Part shown: positions 6,732 through 13,043 of the stretch, in pieces | Layout of the letters: the number at the start of each line of letters is the position of its first letter | Numbering within the stretch: position 1 is the first letter of the stretch | NCBI GenBank assembly: GCA_934216145.1 | Contig: CAKQBG010000053.1 | Coordinates: forward strand, 1 to 13,043 | DNA length: 13,043 bases | Origin: an uncultured Anaeroplasma sp. | GTDB taxonomy: Bacteria > Bacillota_I > Bacilli_A > Acholeplasmatales > Anaeroplasmataceae | Direction of reading: 5' to 3' | Notes under the pieces: generated by a model | What the model was told of the DNA's origin: nothing | What the model saw: the letters and a program-made list of their open reading frames with translations, nothing else | Databases searched by the model: none | Program-made: the position numbers and the translations under genes

Positions 6732-7403
6732 GTGGATGAGGTTAAGATAATTGAAATCAAGCAAGGAATATTTAAAGAGAATGAAATGAATGCTGACGAT
6801 TTAAGAGAATATCTTAAGAATAAAGGCGTTTTTCTTTTAAATGTTATGGCATCTCCTGGTAGCGGAAAGACCACAACAATTATTAGACTAATTGAGGAAT
6901 TGAAGTCTAGTATCAATATTGCAGTAATGGAAGCTGATATTGATTCTGATGTGGATGCGATTAAGATTATGGAAAGCTGTGGAGTTACAGCTATTCAGCT
7001 ACATACTGGGGGCATGTGTCATTTAGATAGTAAAATGACAAGACAGGGTTTAGATAATTTAGATTTAGATAATCTAGATTTGGTTATTCTTGAGAATGTT
7101 GGTAATTTAGTATGTCCTGCTGAATTTGATACTGGATCGGTAAGAAATTTAGGAATTTTATCTGTTCCTGAGGGTGATGATAAGCCACTTAAGTATCCAT
7201 TAATGTTTAGTGTTTGCGATGCAGTAGCTATTAATAAAATTGATACCTTAATGTGTTTTGATTTTAATTTAGATTATGTTAATAGGTATATTAAGGATCT
7301 TAATGATAAAAGTCAAATATTTCATATTTCAGCTAAGAACAATACGGGGATTAAGGACTTAGCTAATTGGCTTTTAAATGAAATAAAAATATGGAAGGAA
7401 TAA
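6732..7403 (+). CDS. hypB: Nickel-insertion GTPase HypB
   Basis: HypB is a SIMIBI-class GTPase that, with HypA, delivers nickel to [NiFe] hydrogenase precursors and in some bacteria to urease. The 223-residue product has the P-loop SPGSGKTT (41-48), EADIDSDVDA (67-76), the metal-site motif TGGMCHLD (92-99, Cys96-His97), ENVGNLVCPAEFD (121-133) with the conserved Cys128, EGDDKPLKYP (147-156) and NKID (168-171). The N-terminal CxxCGC nickel site of E. coli HypB and the His-rich stretch of other members are absent. The GTG at 6732 is chosen because GGAGG lies 7 nt before it. It is the first gene of an operon: the next gene starts 13 bases after its stop, and hypA follows that. No hydrogenase structural gene is nearby. 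Confidence 0.93.
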   Translation: MDEVKIIEIKQGIFKENEMNADDLREYLKNKGVFLLNVMASPGSGKTTTIIRLIEELKSSINIAVMEADIDSDVDAIKIMESCGVTAIQLHTGGMCHLDSKMTRQGLDNLDLDNLDLVILENVGNLVCPAEFDTGSVRNLGILSVPEGDDKPLKYPLMFSVCDAVAINKIDTLMCFDFNLDYVNRYIKDLNDKSQIFHISAKNNTGIKDLANWLLNEIKIWKE

Positions 7404-7416
7404 AAAGGGGGACTCT

Positions 7417-10314
7417 ATGGCAAAGATAGAAGTTGAAATGAGCAAGGCTATAACTCCAGTTCATATGAGCGATAAAGAGCCAAGCGAAAAAATTTTAGAA
7501 TTAGGAAAAAAAATTACTGATGTTGTAGCCCATAAGATTGGAGGCTTAAAGGCTAGTGATCCAGAATATTGGGGACTTGCTGAAATTGTTACTGATGAAA
7601 TGGCTGATGTAGCATTAACTATGAAGCTTAGACATCATTATACTTTTAGTGAATTATGTAAGATGAATAATATCACTAAAGAAAAAGAGAGTGATTTCCA
7701 AAAGCTTTTAGATGAAATGAGTTATATTGGTTTATTAGAATATGATTATGGTTATCATTATGATCATAATGGTAGAACAGCTCCTCAATCTGAAAGAAGA
7801 TATTTATTACCTATGTTTGTACCTGGTAGTGCAGAGCTATTAAATATGGAGGAAGGAAAGGATCTTCATAATAAAAGAATTGAAGAGCATCCTGCTTTAG
7901 GCTCATTCTTCGAAAGAATGACTTATATTCCTCTTGCTGGAATTACTCAGCTAGTACCTGAGGGTGGTTCTGGAATTGGTATGCATGTTATTCCAGTTGA
8001 GAAGGCTATTGAGGCTGAATCTACATCTATGGATATTGAGCATTTATCATATTGGTTAAAGAAATATGAGGGACATATTGGTGTTGGTCAATGTTCATGT
8101 CGTGTTTGCCGTAGAACTATTGATGAGGGCTGTGCGGATGATGAGTTTAATTGGTGTATCGGTGTTGGTGATTTCGCTGATTATTGTAGAGAAACTGGTA
8201 AGGGTCATGATATTACATATGAAGAAGCTATGCGTATTTTAAAGGTAGCTGAGGATAATGGATTTGTTCATCAAATTACTAATATTGATGGTGAGAATAA
8301 GATTTTTGGTATTTGTAACTGTAATGTAAATATTTGTAATGCATTACGTACATCTCAATTATTTAATACTCCTAATATGTCAAGAAGTGCTTATACAGCT
8401 CAAGTTAATCCTGATAATTGTGTTGCCTGTGGTAAGTGTGTTGAATTTTGTCCTGCAGGTGCAGTTAAGCTTGGTCAAAAGCTTCATAAGAAGGATGGTT
8501 CTTTAGTTAAGTATCCACGTCATGTATTACCAGATAGAATTAGCTGGACTCCTGCTCAATGGGATATAAATTATAGAGATAATAATAGAATTAATTGTCA
8601 TGAAACTGGTACAGCACCATGTAAGGCTGCATGTCCTGCTCATATAGCTGTACAAGGATATATTAAAATGGTTAAGGATGGAAGATTTGCGGATGCCTTA
8701 GCATTAATTAAGAAGGATAATCCATTCCCAGCTATTTGTGGTCGTATTTGTAATAAGAGATGTGAGGCTGCTTGTACAAGAGCTACTATTGATGAGGCTG
8801 TTTCAATTGATGAAATTAAGAAGCTTGTTGCTGAATTAGATTTAAAGAAGGAAACTCGTTATATTCCACCTGTTGTTATTCCATCTAATAGATTAGAGCA
8901 TTTTGATCAAAAGATTGCGATCATTGGTGGTGGTCCTGCTGGTTTATCTTGTGCTTATTATTTAGCTACTAAGGGTTATTTACCAACAGTATTTGAAAAG
9001 AATAATAAGCTTGGTGGTATGTTAACTTATGGTATTCCATCATTTAAGCTTGAAAAGGATGTTATCGAGGCTGAAATCGATGTTATTCGCGAGCTTGGTG
9101 TTGAATTCAAAACTGGTGTAGAGGTAGGTAAGGATATCACTATTGATGAATTACGTAAACAAGGCTATAAGGCATTCTATGTCGCAATTGGATGTCAGGG
9201 TGGTAAGAAGCCTGGTGTAGCTGGTGAGGATTCTAAGGGCTGTGAAATCGCAGTTGAATTCCTACATAGATGTACTACAAATCAAGAAGAAGATATTAAT
9301 GGTGATGTTGTTATTATCGGTGGAGGTAATGTCGCAATTGACTGTGCTAGATATGCTCATCGTTTAAATGCTAAATCTGTTTCTATGTATGTATTAGAGT
9401 CTAGAGAAACAATGCCTGCTTCTCAAGAAGGAATTGATGAAGTATTAGAAGAAAATATTTCTATTAATAATTCTTGGGGACCAAAGGAAATTATTGCTGA
9501 TGAAAATGGTAATGTTAAGGAGATTGTATTTAAGAAATGTCTTCGTACAATTGATCCAGAAACAAAGAAATTCTCTCCATTATATGATGAGAATGAAACT
9601 ATGACTGTTAAGGCTAATAGAATTATCTACGCTGTTGGTCAAGCAATTAAGTGGGGAGATCTATTAAAGGGTACTAAGGTTGAATACTGGCATGGAAATT
9701 ATCCTGTATGCGACCCATTAACATATCAAACAGCTGAACCAGATATTTTCGTTGGTGGAGATGTTTATACAGGACCTAAATTCGCGATTGACGCAATTGA
9801 AGCTGGTAAGTGTGCTGCTGAATCATTACATCGTTATGTTCATCCACATGCAAGTATGACAATTGGTAGAAATCGTCGTGATTTCAAGGAATTAAATAAG
9901 GATGATATTAGTGTTGAGTCTTATGATAATTCAAAGAGAATTTCAGTTAAATATAATGAGAAGATTGATCATACAATGTCTTTAGAGGATGCAAGAATTA
10001 CTTTATCTAAGGATGAAGCAATTTTAGAAGCAAAGAGATGCTTAGGATGTGGTGTTACAGTTGTAGACCCTAATAAGTGTATTGGATGTGGTGTTTGTAC
10101 AACTAAGTGTATGTTTGATGCCATTCATTTAGTTAGAGATCATCCAAATGCTTCTACAATGGTTACTGCTGAGGATAAGTTTAAGAAGATCTTACCTTAT
10201 GCTTTAAAGCGTGGCTTAAAGATTGCCTTTAGTCCAAAGACTCCTGAGGAGAAGGCAGCAATAAAATTAAATAAAGAATATAAAAAACAATTAAAGGAAC
10301 AACAAAATGCATGA
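7417..10314 (+). CDS. 965-residue multi-cluster Fe-S flavoprotein (GltD/NfnB-type) encoded between hypB and hypA
   Basis: This looks like a cytoplasmic electron-transfer enzyme using NAD(P)H and FAD. Residues 55-112 resemble a winged helix. Residues 220-310 hold a Cys-rich set (Cys226, 228, 231, 239, 247, 257, 300, 302, 307). A 4Fe-4S ferredoxin motif follows at Cys335, 338, 341, 345. Residues 390-475 match the two-cluster N-terminal domain of glutamate synthase beta subunit and dihydropyrimidine dehydrogenase (Cys394, 402, 406; Cys441, 445, 449, 453). The FAD motif GGGPAGLSCAYYL is at 504-516, a second nucleotide-binding motif GGGNVAIDCAR at 635-645 and VGGDVYTGPKFAIDAI at 779-794. The C-terminal ferredoxin has Cys875, 878, 888, 891, 894, 898. 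A GGGGGA site precedes the ATG, and the end overlaps hypA by 8 bases. Frequent GGT and CGT codons hint at high expression. The exact reaction is unknown. Confidence 0.85.
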   Translation: MAKIEVEMSKAITPVHMSDKEPSEKILELGKKITDVVAHKIGGLKASDPEYWGLAEIVTDEMADVALTMKLRHHYTFSELCKMNNITKEKESDFQKLLDEMSYIGLLEYDYGYHYDHNGRTAPQSERRYLLPMFVPGSAELLNMEEGKDLHNKRIEEHPALGSFFERMTYIPLAGITQLVPEGGSGIGMHVIPVEKAIEAESTSMDIEHLSYWLKKYEGHIGVGQCSCRVCRRTIDEGCADDEFNWCIGVGDFADYCRETGKGHDITYEEAMRILKVAEDNGFVHQITNIDGENKIFGICNCNVNICNALRTSQLFNTPNMSRSAYTAQVNPDNCVACGKCVEFCPAGAVKLGQKLHKKDGSLVKYPRHVLPDRISWTPAQWDINYRDNNRINCHETGTAPCKAACPAHIAVQGYIKMVKDGRFADALALIKKDNPFPAICGRICNKRCEAACTRATIDEAVSIDEIKKLVAELDLKKETRYIPPVVIPSNRLEHFDQKIAIIGGGPAGLSCAYYLATKGYLPTVFEKNNKLGGMLTYGIPSFKLEKDVIEAEIDVIRELGVEFKTGVEVGKDITIDELRKQGYKAFYVAIGCQGGKKPGVAGEDSKGCEIAVEFLHRCTTNQEEDINGDVVIIGGGNVAIDCARYAHRLNAKSVSMYVLESRETMPASQEGIDEVLEENISINNSWGPKEIIADENGNVKEIVFKKCLRTIDPETKKFSPLYDENETMTVKANRIIYAVGQAIKWGDLLKGTKVEYWHGNYPVCDPLTYQTAEPDIFVGGDVYTGPKFAIDAIEAGKCAAESLHRYVHPHASMTIGRNRRDFKELNKDDISVESYDNSKRISVKYNEKIDHTMSLEDARITLSKDEAILEAKRCLGCGVTVVDPNKCIGCGVCTTKCMFDAIHLVRDHPNASTMVTAEDKFKKILPYALKRGLKIAFSPKTPEEKAAIKLNKEYKKQLKEQQNA

Positions 10315-10660
10315 GTTAAGTGTAGTATTCCACGTTGCTAAAATGGTTGAGAATATTGCGAAGGAAAATAATGTTAAGCATGTTAAAAGAGTAGTATTAC
10401 AGGTTGGTGAGGTATCATTAATTGTTCATGCTGATTTACAGGATTGTTGGAAATGGAATGCTAAAAAATCAGAGGTTTTAAATAATTGTGAGCTTGTTAT
10501 AGAGCCAATTAAAGCTATAACTCTTTGTGAATCATGTGGTAAAACCTATTCAACAGTTGAATTTGCAAAGGTATGCCCATATTGTAAAAGTATGAATACT
10601 CATTTAGTTCATGGTAAAGAAATTAACCTAAAAGAAATTGCTGTTTTGGATGATAATTAA
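10307..10660 (+). CDS. hypA: Nickel metallochaperone HypA
   Basis: HypA binds nickel at its N-terminus and zinc in a small domain, and passes nickel on together with HypB. The 117-residue product begins MHEL, giving the invariant Met1-His2-Glu3 nickel site, and continues with LQVGEVS (31-37). The zinc ligands are two CxxC pairs, Cys74/Cys77 and Cys90/Cys93. Its length is normal for the family. The ATG lies inside the end of the preceding flavoprotein gene (8-base overlap), with AAAGG about 9 nt upstream, so translation is coupled. Being last in a hypB-flavoprotein-hypA operon, it is separated from HypC, HypD, HypE and HypF, none of which appears in the window. Confidence 0.94.
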   Translation: MHELSVVFHVAKMVENIAKENNVKHVKRVVLQVGEVSLIVHADLQDCWKWNAKKSEVLNNCELVIEPIKAITLCESCGKTYSTVEFAKVCPYCKSMNTHLVHGKEINLKEIAVLDDN

Positions 10661-10665
10661 AATTG

Positions 10666-10695
10666 AGGGATGTATTTAGAAGTACATCCCTTTTT
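10666..10695 (+). terminator. Terminator of the hypB-hypA operon, immediately before the GH28 ribosome binding site
   Basis: AGGGATGTA (10666-10674) pairs with TACATCCCT (10683-10691) around the loop TTTAGAAG, and T residues fill 10691-10695. Only four bases separate the T-tract from the GH28 ribosome binding site GGAGG (10700-10704). No promoter can fit between them. Confidence 0.8.
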
Positions 10696-10710
10696 AAATG
10701 GAGGATTAAT

Positions 10711-12018
10711 ATGATTTCAACAAATGATTTTAGTATTGATAAATCAGGCGAAACTGATGTTACAGAAAAGCTTCAAAGAATAATTGATTATGCATCATCA
10801 AAAAAAGATATGCTAGTGATTGAAAATGGTGTTTATTTAGTATCAGCATTATATTTGAAATCTAATTTAAAGGTATATTTTGCTAATGGTTCTATAATTA
10901 AGGGGACAACTAATGAGGATTTATATCCTTTAATTAAAACTAGAGTAGCAGGAATTGATATGCCATGGTATCCTGCAATATTAAATATAATTGATTCAAC
11001 TAATGTTCATATTTATGGAAAAGGTATTATTAATGGTAGTGGTGAATATTGGTATCATAAATATTGGGGAAATGACATGCATGGTGGAATGAGAAAAATA
11101 TATGATGAGAATAATTTACGTTGGGCATGTGATTATGAATGTAAAAGAGTAAGAAATATTTTAGTTTCTAATTCTAATAATATTATAATTAATGGTCTTA
11201 CCTCAAAGGATTCAGGATTTTGGAATTTACATATTCTTTATTCTAATAATGTTATTATTAACAATGTAACAATAGCTTCTAAATCTTTAATAGGTCCATC
11301 TACAGATGGTATTGATATTGATTCATCTAGCAATGTATTAGTAGAAAATTGTATTACTTATTGTAACGATGATAGTATTTGTATTAAATCTGGTAGAGAT
11401 AGTGATGGAATAAAAAGAGGAATTCCTTCTGAAAATATCATTATTAGAAATTGTAAAATTAATCAGGGCTTTGGTATTACAATAGGAAGTGAGGTTTCTG
11501 GTGGAATAGAAAATATTCATATTCATGATATTGAATTTAATAGTAGTGAATGTGGCTTTAGAATTAAAACTACTAAGGATAGAAAGGGTTATATTAAAAA
11601 CATTTATGTAAATGATATTAAGATGCTAGATGTTAAATATCCTATTCATATTTATTCTAAATGGAATCCAAGCTATTCACGATGTGAAATTCCTTCTAAT
11701 TCTAAAATAAGAATAAGTCCATCCTTAATGTCCTTATTAGATAAATATAATGATTCTTTTTCAAATACAATTATTGATGCTTTATATTTTAATAATATTG
11801 TTTCAACAATTTCAAAAGAGTATGATGGCTTTAGTAGATGCTTTACTATTGTGGGCTTTGATGATGTCAAAATTAGAAAAATAAAAATAGATAATCTTAA
11901 TTTTAAAGGTCATGAATTCGGAATTATAGAAAATGCTAGTGATTTATCTTTAAATAATTTAAAACTATCTATTTTAAAATGTAATGATAAAAATCATGAT
12001 GATTTTGATAATAGATAG
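10711..12018 (+). CDS. GH28 family pectin glycoside hydrolase, cytoplasmic
   Basis: GH28 enzymes hydrolyse galacturonosyl bonds in polygalacturonan or rhamnogalacturonan. The 435-residue right-handed beta-helix protein has no signal peptide, so it probably acts on imported oligosaccharides. Visible motifs are STDGID (197-202, catalytic-site Asp199), NDDSICIKSG (219-228, Asp220 and Asp221) and RIK (284-286). The Asp199-Asp220 spacing of 21 equals that of Aspergillus polygalacturonase II. The third motif, usually GHG followed by IGS, reads GFGITIGSE (253-261), so the active-site histidine is absent. Rhamnogalacturonan-type members are known to lack this histidine, which would fit the GH105 gene upstream. 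ATG 10711 has GGAGG 6 nt before it; an earlier TTG at 10663 lies in the hypA terminator. No terminator is seen directly after the gene. Confidence 0.88.
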   Translation: MISTNDFSIDKSGETDVTEKLQRIIDYASSKKDMLVIENGVYLVSALYLKSNLKVYFANGSIIKGTTNEDLYPLIKTRVAGIDMPWYPAILNIIDSTNVHIYGKGIINGSGEYWYHKYWGNDMHGGMRKIYDENNLRWACDYECKRVRNILVSNSNNIIINGLTSKDSGFWNLHILYSNNVIINNVTIASKSLIGPSTDGIDIDSSSNVLVENCITYCNDDSICIKSGRDSDGIKRGIPSENIIIRNCKINQGFGITIGSEVSGGIENIHIHDIEFNSSECGFRIKTTKDRKGYIKNIYVNDIKMLDVKYPIHIYSKWNPSYSRCEIPSNSKIRISPSLMSLLDKYNDSFSNTIIDALYFNNIVSTISKEYDGFSRCFTIVGFDDVKIRKIKIDNLNFKGHEFGIIENASDLSLNNLKLSILKCNDKNHDDFDNR

Positions 12019-12106
12019 CTTATTTTATAATAAACATTAATATATAATAAAACAGAGGTAATAAAAGCTAATTATTGAGTTATTTTAGATAGGATAAGTT
12101 AATATT

Positions 12107-12513
12107 ATGCCACTGAAACTTAAACAACTAGGAAGTTTAGCTTGCATATAAAAAAAACAAAACAGGAAGTACTGAAATGAAGGTGCTTCAAATGTTTTCA
12201 AATTATTCAAAATTATATCAAATAGATTATTCATCATATATGCTGATGAAATAAAATTATTAAATAGAATAATATGTAAAGATAAAGAAGAAATAATATT
12301 CTTTATGAATGATTTCAAAATCCCATTTACAAACAATAATGCTTTAGTAGCACAAAGAGGAATAAAAATAAAATAAAATATAGGAAAATTTAGATCTTTA
12401 GATGTGGCAGAAGCTTATTGTAATGCCAAAAGATATATTTTGGTATTAAAGAAAAGAGAATTATCAATTATTGATTCAATTAGAAAAAATTTAAATAATG
12501 GACCAGTAGTATA
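12107..12513 (+). pseudogene. IS66-family transposase, decayed C-terminal remnant
   Basis: One reading frame carries IS66 transposase similarity through three internal stops (at 12149, 12170 and about 12374). The clearest part, 12245-12513, reads DEIKLLNRIICKDKEEII, then FFMNDFKIPFTNNNA, then after the stop KFRSLDVAEAYCNAKRYI and KRELSIIDSI. This follows the family's 'F..D..IPFTNN.AERDIR..K.KQK..G.FRS..GA...C..RS.I.T..K....I..A' pattern. The catalytic Glu of the NNxAE motif is replaced (NNNALVAQR), and the stop falls where the family has the Gln of KQK, consistent with CAA changing to TAA. The N-terminal half and the small accessory IS66 genes are not found here. It cannot encode an active transposase. 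Confidence 0.75.
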
Positions 12514-12517
12514 ATAA

Positions 12518-12577
12518 AAAAATCCAATGAAATTGATATACCACTAATATAGGCATATGTTTTTCCATTGGATTTTT
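12518..12577. terminator. Bidirectional terminator-like hairpin
   Basis: AAAAATCCAATG (12518-12529) is perfectly complementary to CATTGGATTTTT (12566-12577), with a 36-nt loop that can form a further small imperfect stem. With A residues on one side and T residues on the other it could stop transcription from both directions. It follows the IS66 remnant's final stop directly. Confidence 0.6.
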
Positions 12578-12643
12578 ATTTATTTGTCAATTTCGACTGA
12601 ACTGTAACTTATTATTCTAAATAAATCTAATATATTCATTCTA

Positions 12644-13003
12644 ATGCTTGATATGTATGATGGTTCAATTATTTCATATAAGCTTTCTGCATTTGTCAAT
12701 ATGAAAATATTGATATACTTTGCAACTGCTTATAACAAATTTGAAGAAAATAATTTATGGCATCAAGCTAAAGTAGAAAAATTCTTTTCTAAAGATGAAT
12801 TATTAATTGGTAAAGACTATTGGAATTTTGTATGTAATGATGATAAAGGATTTGATATTTTGTTTGATCAATATAAAATATCTTCACAATATATAAAAGA
12901 CTCATTAACGAGAATTAGAAATAAATACGGATGTCAGATACAAGCAACTGCTTGTATCTTTTTTAGAAAAAGGGGCTGTGAAGAAATAATCAGTCCTCGA
13001 TAA
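12644..13003 (+). pseudogene. Possible C-terminal fragment of a type II restriction endonuclease (TdeIII-like)
   Basis: The 119-residue frame has a segment reading MKILIYFATAYNKFEE followed by FSKDELLIGKDYWNFV and DKGFDILFDQYKISSQYIKDSL. This order (a strand ending in A.aYN, then a charged helix, then 'liGkdfWnf', then an 'L' helix) resembles the C-terminal part of TdeIII-like restriction endonucleases as I remember them. That is recollection and has not been searched. No PD-(D/E)XK catalytic motif is present, the frame has no ribosome binding site before its ATG, and the matching N-terminal part is missing. A terminator hairpin lies inside the last 22 codons, suggesting the original stop was near 12930 and was lost by a frameshift. 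There is no modification methylase in the window. Confidence 0.4.
12937..12964 (+). terminator. Terminator hairpin inside the restriction-endonuclease-like frame
   Basis: GATACAAGCA (12937-12946) pairs with TGCTTGTATC (12949-12958); a realistic fold is an 8-bp stem with loop CAACTG. Six T residues (12959-12964) follow. A terminator inside an open frame indicates that the frame has been extended past its natural end. Confidence 0.65.
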
Positions 13004-13043
13004 ACAAAAATGGGGTTTCAAACCAGTTTAAAATCTGGAAAGA

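Noticed and set aside
7050..7083. Short tandem repeat in hypB coding LDNLDLDNLDL
   Set aside because: The LDLDxLDLV pattern is common just before ENVGNLVCP in HypB proteins, so no expansion needs to be invoked.
10663..10710. A TTG start extending the GH28 protein by sixteen residues
   Set aside because: The extension is the hypA terminator hairpin; the ATG at 10711 has a strong GGAGG.
11338..11870. Minus-strand open frames opposite the GH28 gene
   Set aside because: They are antisense to a conserved enzyme and their composition reflects complement of repeated Asn and Ile codons.
12085..12336. Minus-strand 83-codon frame in the decayed right flank
   Set aside because: The plus strand of the same bases carries IS66 transposase similarity, so the minus-strand frame is its shadow.
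1..12513. A composite transposon bounded by the two IS66-related pieces
   Set aside because: The left piece lies outside its own end and points away, the right piece is a decayed internal fragment without an inverted repeat, and the genes between include the conserved prmC-tsaC-spoIIR neighbourhood.
1..13043. tRNA genes, rRNA genes, CRISPR arrays and recoded UGA codons
   Set aside because: No cloverleaf, rRNA core motif or regularly spaced repeat was seen. Tryptophan positions in conserved motifs use TGG and stops behave normally, so the standard code fits.

Overview
The window is AT-rich, double-stranded bacterial DNA with standard-code genes, strong GGAGG-type ribosome binding sites and T-tailed hairpin terminators. 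A SpoIIR-like sporulation gene sits beside prmC, a tsaC/ywlC gene and a GNAT gene. The same neighbourhood (prfA-prmC-spoIIR-ywlB-ywlC) is known from Bacillus. Together with pectin-degrading enzymes and an anaerobe-style iron-sulfur flavoprotein, this points to a low-GC anaerobic member of the Bacillota (Firmicutes), plausibly a gut lineage related to Erysipelotrichia or Clostridia. The taxonomic placement is inference.

Layout. Bases 1-77 look like the outer end of an IS66-family insertion sequence lying mostly outside the window. Bases 78-900 contain no intact gene, only short broken frames and an orphan terminator hairpin. Bases 922-3262 hold four tightly packed plus-strand genes: prmC, tsaC, spoIIR-like and a GNAT-like gene. 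The first pair and the last pair overlap, and a terminator hairpin separates the pairs. Bases 3457-4593 carry a GH105 unsaturated rhamnogalacturonyl hydrolase with its own promoter and terminator. Bases 4755-6407 carry a convergent minus-strand MATE-type transporter with an unusual lysine-rich N-terminal extension.

Bases 6732-10660 are a compact three-gene operon: hypB, a 965-residue multi-cluster iron-sulfur flavoprotein, and hypA. The nickel chaperones HypA and HypB bracket the redox enzyme, and no [NiFe] hydrogenase gene is visible. This is the most interesting system in the window. A cytoplasmic GH28 pectin hydrolase (10711-12018) starts immediately after the hypA terminator. Bases 12100-13003 are a decayed zone with an IS66 transposase pseudogene, a bidirectional terminator hairpin, and an ORF resembling the C-terminal end of a type II restriction endonuclease.

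How the genes work together. prmC and tsaC serve translation (release-factor methylation and tRNA t6A synthesis) and spoIIR serves spore development. The GH105 and GH28 enzymes fit intracellular breakdown of imported pectin or rhamnogalacturonan oligosaccharides, although other genes separate them. HypA and HypB normally deliver nickel. Their fixed pairing with the flavoprotein suggests a shared redox or nickel-related process that cannot be named from sequence alone.
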